Source: Apostichopus japonicus
Lineage: Eukaryota; Echinodermata; Holothuroidea; Aspidochirotida; Stichopodidae
Direction of reading: 5' to 3'
DNA length: 64,000 nucleotides
NCBI RefSeq assembly: GCF_037975245.1
Contig: NC_092561.1
Location: 6,314,001-6,378,000 of the forward strand
Part shown: positions 50,736 to 60,408 of the stretch, piece after piece
Numbering within the stretch: position 1 is the stretch's first letter
Layout: every line of letters starts with the position of its first letter
Translations under genes and position numbers: made by a program
Notes under the pieces: generated by a model
The model's input: the letters and a program-made list of their open reading frames with translations, nothing else
Database searches by the model: none
What the model was told of the DNA's origin: nothing

Positions 50736-51686
50736 AAATATCTGGAAGATCACCAGGCTGCAAAATGTGTAGGTTGACCAGTCTGTTACAAGTATATACT
50801 TTAATTTATTTTTCACATTTTATATTCCGAGTATCAGCAAAGGCAGTAGCAGGCAGCTGTGATTTACCATAGCCAGTAATACTGATAGGTCCAATTTAGG
50901 GCTAACGTTAGGCCTAGGCTAGTCTACTCTAACTCTAACCATGGTCTTACTTTATTTGTGTTCAGCATGAAGGTATTTACTCTAAATGTTATTAATATAT
51001 CCGGAACACTTTTAAGGAATTTACTTACAATGCATATACTCCACCAAAGTTCCAAAAGCCAACTTCAAATGGGCAACGTTTACGGTAACCTGCGGCACTT
51101 TCCTCTGTAAACTACATGGCTAGGCCCACATAAAGTAACGTTGAATGTAGGCTATTGGGATAGCAACGATACGATCCGATCGACTGCCCTACCACCGAAC
51201 ACAGAAAGAACTGCTTATGTATGGGGGCGTTGTTTCGTTACGTGTAAATTTGCCAGTTTAAATAGAAACTCTTATTTTCTTAAATATCCCAAATTAATGG
51301 AAGAAAAAGTACAATTACGAAGATTTCAGTGTAATTAGAGGAACCTTTAAGTTTCGGAACTATATATAGCCGCATTTGGTCAAAATCAGGGTGTAAAGTT
51401 GGGATCAACATATATACCATGTTCGTAATTCTGTTATATACCCTTCGGAATTACCTCCACTTTTGAAGGGAAATTTTACCCTTTAAATGAACGATTTTTT
51501 TTTTGTAACTTCGGAATTGAAAAGTTTATGAGCTTTTCTCTTAACTCGAAATAATCATTCCTCAAAGGGAGTGAAATTGATTGAACAAGAAGACCCTAGA
51601 CTTAGGTTTACCTGGTGTCAGGTAAACCTATCCCCGAGGTAAACCTAAGTCCCAGCTATCATGCTATGAAGTAAACCAAAATACCA

Positions 51687-51689
<3 letters not shown>

Positions 51690-51743
<54 letters not shown>

Positions 51744-51782
51744 TATATATATATATGTATGTGTGTGTTAATATATATATAG
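51690..51782. repeat. (TA)n tract with short interruptions
   Basis: A long TA run followed by a GTATGTGTGTG interruption and more TA; it adjoins the right inverted end of the 19-kb segment. Confidence 0.92.
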
Positions 51783-51852
51783 TGTTTCTGAAAGTGAATC
51801 CGTACAGAAAGGAAGAGAGATGAATGGAATACAAAGATTGAAAAAGAGTGTA

Positions 51853-51890
51853 TTAGATATTTTAACCCTGTCTGGGGTCTTCTTCAGTAA
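51853..51890 (-). repeat. Degenerate hammerhead-like motif, minus strand
   Basis: On the minus strand: TTA, CTGAAGA, a stem-loop AGACCCCAGACAGGGTT, then AAAA, TATC and TAA. The layout is the same as the motifs at 4154 and 56149, but the G of the GAAA box is lost. Likely the end of a decayed Penelope-like copy. Confidence 0.4.
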
Positions 51891-52526
51891 ATTACTGATT
51901 TCTGAATATTACCCCATGATGTATCAAATTGCACACAATTTTTTGTTCACAAAATTCATTAAATAAGCTGCAAAATGTGATAGAATAAAACAAAAGGTTA
52001 GTGGTCATGCATACAACAGTATATAATACTATACTATTCAGTTCTGTTGAGCCACGACAACTTCAGAAATTTGGGTTTATTTCTTCATTTTACTCACAAT
52101 TTCAAAAAGACACTTATTATAATCTGTTGTTTGTTCCTATTAAACGTGTCCAATAACGAGACGAAAATGATGCCATATCATTTGAAAAGTTGGAATTTTA
52201 AATTAAATTCCTGAAAGTTTCTAATTTCCCAATTACCGTCAATGGATATCAATCTGTATTTAAAAGAGAAGCCAATAACAAGGGCAATTACAAGGATTAA
52301 ATTTAATATTTTTAACTGATTCGTAGCGAGCTTCAAATTGAAACTTCACAATGAAACCATTTCAACGTAGTACATTTTAGCATTAAACACTCCTTTTTAT
52401 TCCGGCTGAGACACAACGGTGGCAAAGAGTGTGCATGAAAATGCCCCCGAAGCATGTTTGGTTTACCGGTTGAAATGTTAACATGTTTTTTTTTCTCTCT
52501 TTCTCTTTCTCCTCCTCTCTCCTCAG

Positions 52527-52637
52527 GTCGATGAAGATGACGATGGTTATCTCAGCTGCTTTGAAACCCTGATGGCACTTAAAGGCATCAGTGGTGCCCA
52601 GAAGCTGACAGAGAAGGAGGAATCGTATATAGTCAGG
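52527..52637 (+). CDS. Coding exon 10: EF-hand calcium loop (phase 0/0)
   Basis: 111 nt after a strong CT tract and CTCAG acceptor. Residues 453-489 begin VDEDDDGYLSCFE, a canonical 12-residue EF-hand loop with Asp at positions 1, 3 and 5, Gly at 6, Leu at 8 and Glu at 12. The F-helix TLMALKGI follows, then a linker KLTEKEESYIVR starting the next helix. All calcium-ligating positions are intact, so binding is likely. The donor is GTACCG, weak at +4 to +6. Confidence 0.92.
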
Positions 52638-53408
52638 GTACCGCTCTCTCAGAGAATAATTATTCAAATTTTTGCTCGGCAGTTTTTGAGGTTTAGGAAG
52701 TTTTGTCTGTCATTTTAAAAATATATATAAAATACTATAAAAGGAACCGTGTTTCAAACCTCTAGCTGCCAAAAGTCTTTAAATGTTGTTTCCTTCTCTG
52801 AGGTATTTTGCGAATTTCTTGTCAAGTTAGTGTATGCTCTGATGCTTTCATTAATTCCATGAAATGACAATAACCACTAGCGATGAATTAATTCAAGTCG
52901 TCAGCCTATTTTCATTGAATATTACCGCTTAAAGGGTTTCATCAAGTCTGTTCTTATTTCTTTTCTTGATCCATGCCTTTTACTTTCTTTCTTTGGGGGG
53001 TGGTTGTCATTGTCTCGATGAGTCCATAGATGTAATGTTCATGAAATTTAGTTTTTGTCAACAAACCAAACCATTGGTGTCGATCAAATAGAGAATAATT
53101 AGAGGGTGGAAACCTCCACATGTGTGTACTGTAAGGTACATTTTTGCAATTTCTAGCATGACAAAAGATATCGGTGGCTAACTTATTTTATCTGATATGG
53201 AGAAAATTTGTCATGGCCTGGAGGTAGAGAAGGGAGTGGGGATGGGGTGGGGGGTGGGGGGTGGGGGAGGATAAGTTGAGGGATCCCCTGTCCACTTTGT
53301 TTGTGGGATAAAAAAGATTATTTTGAAGGGTACTTATGTGCAAATGGTGTCAGATTTGAAGTATGTACAGTAGCTAGATGGCTAGATCACCATCGAGTGA
53401 GTTGATCG

Positions 53409-53850
53409 CTTTGTTACTGTTTATATTTAAAACATTATTGGAATCCAACATTTTTGACATTTCTAAGAAATTATTTAAATCATGCCAGATGCTCCTGTAA
53501 CTTAAATAACTATAGGCTACTGATGCACCATTTCTGTCCAAAATATGATTTTGGTGATAATTTTTTTTTCCTTTGTCTGTTTGTTTCGAGGCATATGTAA
53601 CATAATAAATACACTTAGTAAGTGTAACTTTCCTCCTCAATATGTGCTTTACTGTTTATATTACAGCATTTTAGGAACCCAACATTTTTTACATTTCTTA
53701 AGAATTATTAAAATCGTGCCAAATGCTCATGTAACTTAAATTACTATAGGCTACTGATGCACCATTTCTGTCCAAAATATGATTTTGGTGATAATTTGTT
53801 TCTTTCTTTTTCTGTTTGTTTCGAGGCATGTGTAACATAATAAATACACA
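53409..53850. repeat. Tandem duplication, period about 237 bp
   Basis: Two units share GGCTACTGATGCACCATTTC, GTCCAAAATATGATTTTGGT and TAACATAATAAATACAC. The first ends with TTTCCTCCTCAATA, which also marks the far end of the adjacent LINE fragment (54181-54194), so the units look like 3' tails of the same LINE family, one with most of the coding part missing. Confidence 0.8.
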
Positions 53851-53910
53851 ATAATAAATGAACTTATAAAGCGCTAAAATCTATGGAGTATTCAATAGCA
53901 CTGTACAACC

Positions 53911-54230
53911 CTAATAGAATGCCAACTTGAAAAAAAAATGAGTCTTCAAACAAGACTTGAACTGACTGAGAGTGGGAGAACTCCGCACAGATATGGGCAG
54001 ACCATTCCAGAGCTTGGGCCCGGCTGATGGAAAGGCACGGTCGTCATAGGTTTTCAGTTTAGTTCTGGGAACAGTGTGAGTGAGTGTATTGCTAGAACGC
54101 AAGGTATAACGAGTATTGACCTGGAAGGACAGATCGTCTGACAAAAAGGCGGGTGCCATTCCATGAATGCACTTATACACTTTCCTCCTCAATAGGTCCC
54201 TTTGTGTTTTGATCCCTTAGTTTGCATCTG
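53911..54230 (-). pseudogene. LINE reverse-transcriptase C-terminal fragment
   Basis: On the minus strand an open frame reads (TQRDLL)RRKVYKCIHGMAPAFL, continues through DRAFPSAGPKLWNGLP and ends FKSCLKTHFF..., the typical C-terminal tail of CR1/L2/Jockey-type non-LTR reverse transcriptases (R-x-A-F-x-x-A-x-P-x-L-W-N-x-L-P followed by F-K-x-x-L-K). About 100 residues remain; a stop lies just upstream of the preserved part and the catalytic domain is absent. The 53860-53910 segment looks like its 3' UTR. A dead 5'-truncated insertion. Confidence 0.82.
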
Positions 54231-54368
54231 CCAAGAACTGAGATATCGAACCAGCTATTAAACTAATATGTTTCAAACACTCGGCATGTTTTAAAGATAG
54301 GTCAGCAGTTTTATTTTTGTACATCAGTAACAGTTTTTGTTCTGTTCTTTTATTTCTCTTTTCTTCAG

Positions 54369-54463
54369 GTGTTAGAGCTTGCTGAGTATTCGATCAGTCA
54401 GGGAACAGACTTCAAACTCTTCTCGGTCCTGGCAGCCCTCTCGCAGAAGATCGTCTCGATAGA
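54369..54463 (+). CDS. Coding exon 11: second, degenerate EF-hand-like helix pair (phase 0 to 2)
   Basis: 95 nt after TTCTTCAG, with donor GTAAGC. It encodes VLELAEYSISQGTDFKLFSV and LAALSQKIVSI (490-520). Two helices flank a loop with Gly and Thr-Asp-Phe but without the acidic ligands, which looks like the non-binding partner of the EF-hand in the previous exon. EF-hands usually pair, so this is expected; the pairing is an inference. Confidence 0.88.
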
Positions 54464-55521
54464 GTAAGCTGTTCGTTCCAAAATTTCATCTGTTATCAGG
54501 CATTTTTCTCCCGCTACAATTTCCACTTTCCATATTTTAAACACTCAATCGCCAAGGTTATGCAATCACTTAAGTCCTGTTGGAGGTTTGGTATGCAACT
54601 TGAACCTTGCTGTAAAGTGTAGAGATACCTTGGCCATTCTTTGAAAATTTTTCTATGTTTTGTAGTTTTAATTTTTAACAATTTTTCTTTTTATCGTGAT
54701 CATATTAGACTTAGAACCATGAAAATTCAAATATATTTGCGAGATGAAATTGAAACTTCACTTTTATCACAAATTTCATGGTATACCATTACCGCTCTCT
54801 TGAAAGGTACAAAATTGACAATGGCCACAATTGTTTCATAATCTATGCTTGCTTGCTACATGCAGCTTAAAAGTAGAAGAATAGATGACGATATTCCTAA
54901 AGTAAAGAGTAATCAGCTATGTATGTTGAACTAATGAAAATGAACCCTCTTCAGCTTTGTAAACTCTTCTATTCACCATCTTTTTTTTTTGGGGGGGGGG
55001 GCTGATTGCATTCATTTAAGTCAAGTCTAACTGACTTTGGATAATTTCGCAGTGTTCTAACAAGTCATGAATGGAGGCACCAAATTCCAAAAGCGAATTG
55101 ACTCAAAAAGTTTGATAACTTTTTCCCCTTAGAGATAACCGAGTCACTTGAGTTAATGACTCAACTCGACAGTGACTTGATTCAATCGTAAAATGACTTG
55201 TTAAATCTCCGCAATTTGGTCTTCACGACTTTTCACTCTTGGAAGAGGAAACCAGGTGCTATGGGGAGGGGGGGAAGATTGTTTGAAATTTAGTACTTGA
55301 AAACATCGGGCAGATCTCGAGGCCCATGCATCTCTTCTCCCACAATCACTATCATCTCCATCCTAGTGGAAAAAAAATCTTGAAGAGGAGTGAAAAAATT
55401 GTGTGCACTAATATGTAATATGAAATTTCATTTTGAGAACCATTTCAGCTTTTATTTTAAGTTTCTTCATGTTTGGTATGTAAGCACTTACTTACTTTTA
55501 TTTTTCTTCTTTAAAATGTAG
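54464..55521 (+). other. Intron 11
   Basis: 1058 bp with no recognisable element; it has a poly-T/poly-G run near 54980-55000. Confidence 0.75.
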
Positions 55522-55591
55522 TACATGGGTGCGTAACTTAATCAACAGCATGGACCTGACCACGCTGGAGTGGAAGATAACGAAGGCCAAG
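55522..55591 (+). CDS. Coding exon 12 (phase 2 to 0)
   Basis: 70 nt complete a split Asp and encode TWVRNLINSMDLTTLEWKIT and KAK (522-544). The acceptor is ATGTAG with a modest pyrimidine tract and the donor is GTAAGG. It looks like a helical, conserved segment continuing from the EF-hand pair. A truncated TTAA transposon lies only 28 bp past the donor. Confidence 0.85.
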
Positions 55592-55619
55592 GTAAGGCTA
55601 CACACAAGGCGTGTCCTTT

Positions 55620-55809
55620 AATACCCATGGCACAGTGTACAAACGATACAGCGATGGACATCTCAGGTCCAGCTAAAGATAGCAATGTATCACGTTTCAT
55701 TACTGTCTGCATTTTGTAGAGACAAGAGAAAAACTTATCTTGCAGCAACGGAAAGTTAACTTTTTAAAGATGGGGGACGCTGTTTGGGGCGAGTCTTCTA
55801 TGCCTTTAA
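55620..55809 (-). mobile_element. Kolobok-like TTAA MITE, copy 3 (truncated)
   Basis: It matches the half of the family that includes the complement of GACAGTAATGAAACGTGATA and ends GGGGCGAGTCTTCTATGCCT followed by TTAA (55806-55809). The other half is missing. Confidence 0.75.
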
Positions 55810-56129
55810 CTTGCAAATGGCTCATTCTATTAATGAGAAATTCTAGAAGATTTTGGTTGCTACATGCCAGGCCCTTTCCAATCGAAAGTCTTTCTCTGGC
55901 CCTGCTCGTAGAAAATTAGTTGAGAATCCCCTGACGTATACTGTCACAAATAGCACAGAATATTGCACTTCAGTCGAATAAGAGGGGAAACATTGACCAT
56001 TTACGTATCTGTGACCAACATCAGAGAAATACTCATTGACATGATATATAAGTAAATCTTACAAGTTTTAGTTCATCAATGTTAATTAAGAGGTTTTTAT
56101 TCATATAGCATATAGTATATAGTTCCATA

Positions 56130-56270
56130 AATGTGTAAAAGTAAGTTGGCCTGACATTTCGATCCTAGCAGGATCTTCTTCAGAGGCTAAATGACAAATA
56201 ACGTACAGTAACAGAAGGGACAAAAACACGCACGAACAAAATGAGCATGATGAACACAAAGAGATAGATG
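56130..56270 (-). repeat. Dispersed repeat with intact hammerhead-like core
   Basis: Minus-strand copy of the repeat at 4065-4210. Its core at 56149-56187 reads GCCT, CTGAAGA, AGATCC-TGCTA-GGATC, GAAA, TGTC, AGGC. The CUGANGA and GAAA boxes are exact, stem II is five perfect pairs, and GCCT/AGGC gives stem I. Stem III is at most one pair, as in minimal hammerheads of Penelope-like retroelements, which work mainly as dimers. Confidence 0.6.
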
Positions 56271-58015
56271 TAAGGGGATTAGTAGACAAGGGATGGAGAG
56301 AAGAATGAAACCAACAGGGGGAAGAGGAGAGGTAGGAGATAAACAGTAGGGGGACAAAGAGAGGGATAAGGAAAGGAGGTGGGGAATACACTAGAGAAGG
56401 ACAAAGTCAGAAAGGTGTGGAGAAAAAGGGTGGAAGAGAGCTATGAGAAGAGGAGAGAGAGAGGGGGGGGGGACAAGAGTTCCATAAATGATTAGACATT
56501 CAGAATTAGGTCGGTCCATCCACCAAAAGGAGACGTTTAGATAATAGCCCCACATCTTTATAAAGGCCCAACAAGTTATTATCGACCTAATTACCAAGTA
56601 AATAATAATAAAATGTTAGTTCATCAAAGTTGTGTCGATTATTCACAGAATGCTGTTTGTCCCAGAACTCTTCGACCAACAAAAGGATCTGATATCAATT
56701 CAGCCCATAGTTACAAGGAAATATACTAAAAACTAATTAAAACCTAACATATTTTAGGGGCAGAATGGTGGAGCTGTGCATGTAATATATATTAACACGT
56801 CATATTCCACGAAAATCTGTGATTAATTCCATTTATTTGAATGTTTTGAAAGTACACCCTACCCCTTACAAAGCTTAGTAAAACCTTGACAAAACAGACA
56901 GTTTCATCACAAACACCATCACTATGTCATGAATACAGATAAACTTGGATGAATTTTTAATAAATAAATGATTTTGAAAAAAAACTTAATTTGTAGATGA
57001 AAGTATCAAAATTTGTGCATAATTATTAGTGTAATTGTTTTTGTCCTGTTGTTTTCTTAAGTTGGTTTGATTGGATTTCAAAGAATTGTCATTCTCGAAG
57101 TGAAGTGTAAATGTCGCATTCAGCTTACTTTTATAAAATCACCCTCCCCCACCTCCCACCAAATAAAAAAATTAAAGAAAGAAAAGAAATTGAGCTATTT
57201 AAACCTATACATAGCATACTGTTATTGTTATTTATAATTTAAATTGGCTTTTTATCCTGTTCATCATCTATGTTTATTTTTTCCTTATTCTTTTTGCTTC
57301 TTCATGATTCCTTTTTTCTCTTTCGTGAAGGGCTCTGCACTATCTAACCTTGCTATCTGGCTTTAGAAAGCCTCTCACATAAATAACGATAATACTCTAA
57401 ACATTATTTAATTTTAATTTGCAATCAGTCAAATGAGAAAGCATCAAACTTGGCTTTGTGAGATTTGTAAAAATCTCTCTTAGATAAATTCCAGTTTTAC
57501 ATCTCATAGGTGAAGTTGGAGCAAACACTTGAAGATAAATACCATATTTTATGTTTAAACCCTGTCTCTGATAGTCCCATATCAATTTAAGTTCAATGGA
57601 AGAGTTGCATTTCCATTGTCGATGTCACAGCTGTCAATGGTCCAGCCAACCCAATGAATAATGTATCTATTGCCTCATTCTATATCCCGATTGGTTGAAT
57701 GGGCGTGGCTTGTACGATTGCGTATGTAAACATGTCCGTACGCAGTATTGATATCAAGTGCGAGCACATCTACGTACATGAACGCACATGCTCTGTGCAT
57801 GGGTATTCAAGGCGAGGCGAGCGCAGGCTACTCCACGAGAATTGTGCGTGATTTACATATAGTCATTTTAGGGGCGTTTTCATTGCAAGGGTTTTTAATT
57901 GGGTTAGGTCCCTATGTGGGAGTGTCAGAAATGTAAAAGAAAATGATATCATTGGTTAGTTTACACTATGACGTATTTAGTCAGCTATGTATTATGTCAA
58001 TCCAGATAGTTTTGA

Positions 58016-58381
58016 TTAAAGGCATGGAAGACTCGCCCCAAACCGCGTGCCGCGCTCTGAAAAAGTTAACTTTCCGTTGCTTGCAAGTGAAGTTTTCTTT
58101 TTGTCGCTACAAAATGCAGACAGTAATGGAATGTGATACCTTGTTATCTTTTATCTAGACCTGAGATGTCCATCGCTGCTACGTACACTGTGTTGTAGGT
58201 ATTGACCGTAGCTGTATAATATTGACTGTACACTACTGTGTAATTACCGACGGTAGCAAGCTGTGTGTGTGTTTTCTGGGATCGATGGTGGTGTCTAACA
58301 CTTCTGTTACACCTCATTCGAAACTAGGTCAGATTACCGACATGAGACGTTTCTTTGTGCGCGAGTCTTCACAAACTTTAA
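58016..58381 (+). mobile_element. Kolobok-like TTAA MITE, copy 4
   Basis: TTAA at 58016-58019 and 58378-58381 bound a 366-bp copy that starts AGGCATGGAAGACTCGCCCC and ends GCGCGAGTCTTCACAAACT. It is collinear with copy 1 throughout. Confidence 0.8.
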
Positions 58382-58510
58382 ACACCGTGCGGTCAAAAGT
58401 TCAACCCTATTGTTCACTGTAGAAATACAATGACCTGGACATCCATCCAGGTCCCTATTTACGACTTTCAATTTAAATTTTTTTTTTCCCCCTCCAATCA
58501 GTAGTGTATA

Positions 58511-58872
58511 CTTGGGTGCAGGGTTATAGCCACGCCGGCCGGCGGCGGCCGGTGGTAACCGCCACTCACGCCTGCCGGCCGGCATTGGAAGTGAATAAAC
58601 AGTCCACTGGCCAGCACAAAAAATAGTAAAATGCTTGTGAAATACAACAAAAGTAACAAATTTATCTTTCCCTTGCCGTAAAACATGATTATAACGTCAC
58701 CTTTTTCTGTTATTTACCAATTGTAAAGCTGAAAAGTATCAAAAATCACCCTTAAGCGGGCCCCTGGACCCCCGGCCGTGAGATGCGAGAGCTTCACTCG
58801 CTATGCTTGCTACGCTTCGCAAATTTATTTAACCAGCACTGACAATCTCCTAGCTATAACCCTGCTTGGGTG
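58511..58872. mobile_element. hAT-type MITE with perfect 8-bp target duplication and GC-rich palindromes
   Basis: CTTGGGTG at 58511-58518 and 58865-58872 flank a 346-bp body. The left end is CAGGGTTATAGCCA and the right end read inward is CAGGGTTATAGCTA. Near the left end (58533-58585) are dense GCCGGC and CGGCCGG palindromes in a window that is otherwise AT-rich. Confidence 0.88.
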
Positions 58873-60177
58873 TAATGAAAATCCATGTTTTAAAATAATA
58901 TCATTCATGTACGACATCACACGAGCACTCCAAGGTTCATGTCTGGACAGTTTTCCACCAAACGTGATATTGCGTTTGCAGGGGACGCGCACAGTTGTAA
59001 ATGCAACAAAACAAATTGATATGCAGCTAGATTTCCTTTTAATATATCTCCTAACTTGTGATTTTTATGAACCACTCTTCACCCATCTTGATTCCTGCCC
59101 TATCAGCCCTCTGACATTTCATTACGCTCTTTATAACTTCCTGCCAGGGGGGGGGGGGGGGGTATGTGAGATGAAAGTTATGGCATCAGGTATTTCCTGT
59201 CTGTTCCAAACATTAATGTCAGGCTTTCATTCACTGATGTTTTTCCAATAGAAATCAAAGGTTTTTTTTTCATATTTGAATTTATTAATACCTTCAAAAA
59301 AATGTATCTGTTTGACTAAAATAAGACTGCAGTCATTAAAACTATGACACCGTCATGGCTTTTCATTATGGAAAGAAGGTTATAAAGTATCAAATAATTT
59401 AAGGTTAAAGTTAATCCATTTCTCAACTTTTCTATCACTAAAACACATTATCATGTTAATATTTATCACGTATGTAAAACAAATTTCAAAAATTGTAAAC
59501 AATGTTAACCTTCAAGTCTTCAAGCCAGTTGGGACAGTTTTGTAATTGCTAATAACCTCTCGATACTGTCCTCTCATATCATGCTTCAAAGCACTGGTAT
59601 TGACAGTACAAACAGTTCCTAAACTTAATCTGATTGTAATGTTTATACCACTCTATACTGTCCTCTCATATCATGCTTCAAAGCACTTGTACTGACAGTA
59701 TGAACAGTTCCTAAACTTTATCTAATAGAAACATGATATTCATACTGCTCATACTGACACTACGAGTGCTTTGGAGCGGGACATGATAGTACAGTATAGA
59801 AAAGAATTGTCCCAACTGGGTGAAGTCTTTCTTTGAAAATGGAACTTGCCAAGGTCAAGCAAATGAACCTTACATTGCTGTGGGATTCTGTTATGACCCT
59901 CGCACCTGTCACTTGAGTGAATCGGGAGAAATCTAAAATTCACTTCAGGTTAAACCTTATCAAAATGCGATGCATCAAATGCTTGCATAAGTAAAGCGAC
60001 AAAAATAAAGTGACAAAGTGATAAAAAAATGCAAAAATGAAAGTGACAAGCCCAAAAAAAGGTGGCATTTGCAATGAATTTGATGTATTTTCTACGACAG
60101 TTTTTTCAAAAGCCTTTGTTCCCAACTATTTCCGAAACTTATCTCTGCCCATTTTGAATCTGCCTCTAATCCTCCAG

Positions 60178-60408
60178 GAGCTCTTCGAGTGGTGCGTGGA
60201 GGAAGACAGTCGAAGCCTGAGATTGGAGAAGTTACTCGTGGAGCTGAAGGCTGGAGGAGTCAGCGAGAACCATCAGGAAGAGGTGCGCCTGACGGTCGGC
60301 AGCAAAGAATCCTGGGATCTGATCGACTTCCTTTCATACCTCCCTCTATTTATCATGACACACGAATCGGTGGTCAACAATCCCCTCGACGATTCCAGAA
60401 GCAAGTGA
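60178..60408 (+). CDS. Terminal coding exon 13 with stop
   Basis: 231 nt from a CCTCCAG acceptor to TGA at 60406-60408. It encodes 76 residues (545-620), starting ELFEWCVEEDSRSLRLEKLL, then VELKAGGVSENHQEEVRL and a more hydrophobic DLIDFLSYLPLFIMTH, ending in a polar tail. The first part is an acidic helix and the second a short helix that may pack on the EF-hand pair. It is GC-rich and not repetitive. A second frame is also open through the exon, but only this one matches the phase-0 donor of exon 12. No known domain recognised. Confidence 0.9.
   Translation, partial: ELFEWCVEEDSRSLRLEKLLVELKAGGVSENHQEEVRLTVGSKESWDLIDFLSYLPLFIMTHESVVNNPLDDSRSK

Larger units (their letters stand above)
32514..51690. 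mobile_element. Candidate 19-kb element bounded by imperfect inverted ends
   Basis: The left end, from about 32514, carries ATTGGTATTT, GTTTACTTC and CTTAGGTTTACCTGAGG in order. The right end read inward from about 51690 carries ATTGGTATTT, GTTTACTTC and CTTAGGTTTACCTCGGG in the same order and nearly the same spacing. Both ends abut (TA)n. The 12-mer CTTAGGTTTACC or its complement recurs near the left end (32704-32716) and again near the right end (51600-51612). The interior has no recognisable transposase or polymerase, so it would be non-autonomous or decayed. Two independent insertions of one short element in opposite orientations is the main alternative. Confidence 0.4.
31872..52526 (+). 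other. 20.7-kb intron 9
   Basis: It separates the helix and loop of one EF-hand. It contains two SINE copies, a 19-kb segment bounded by inverted ends, several DNA transposons, a transposon-borne minisatellite and three tandem duplications, each listed separately. No ORF longer than 136 codons exists and none has recognisable content. I see nothing beyond AT-rich sequence in 34070-37860, 42120-43270, 43690-45230 and 46700-50320. Confidence 0.75.
52638..54368 (+). other. Intron 10
   Basis: 1731 bp. It contains a G-rich run at about 53235-53270, a duplicated segment of about 237 bp (53409-53850) and a minus-strand LINE fragment (53911-54230). Confidence 0.8.
55592..60177 (+). other. 4.6-kb intron 12
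   Basis: It contains a truncated Kolobok-like element (55620-55809), a hammerhead-bearing repeat (56130-56270), a full Kolobok-like element (58016-58381) and a hAT MITE (58511-58872). The stretches 56600-57990 and 58880-60170 hold nothing recognisable apart from an imperfect repeat of CATATCATGCTTCAAAGCAC at about 59575-59680. Confidence 0.75.
943..60408 (+). other. Multi-exon gene (3' part), EF-hand protein of unrecognised family
   Basis: Thirteen coding exons can be chained in one frame: 943-1002, 13848-14048, 24406-24642, 25302-25613, 27255-27338, 28000-28071, 28428-28721, 30885-30911, 31801-31871, 52527-52637, 54369-54463, 55522-55591 and 60178-60408. All have AG acceptors and GT donors, and every split codon rejoins to a sense codon. 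Together they give 620 residues and a stop; numbering below starts at the first complete codon of the first exon. The order is an acidic conserved segment (1-110), a proline/lysine-rich low-complexity linker (about 135-330), a charged helix (about 376-419), an EF-hand (about 440-475), a second degenerate EF-hand-like helix pair (about 480-520), and a conserved C-terminal tail (522-620). The N-terminus is outside the window. A large WD-repeat ciliary protein with a C-terminal EF-hand is one possibility, but that is a guess; the family is not recognised. Confidence 0.8.

Noticed and set aside
58778-59251. 157-codon open frame, the longest in the window
   Set aside because: It starts inside the hAT MITE at 58519-58864, crosses its border and a long G-run, and has no domain-like composition or splice context.
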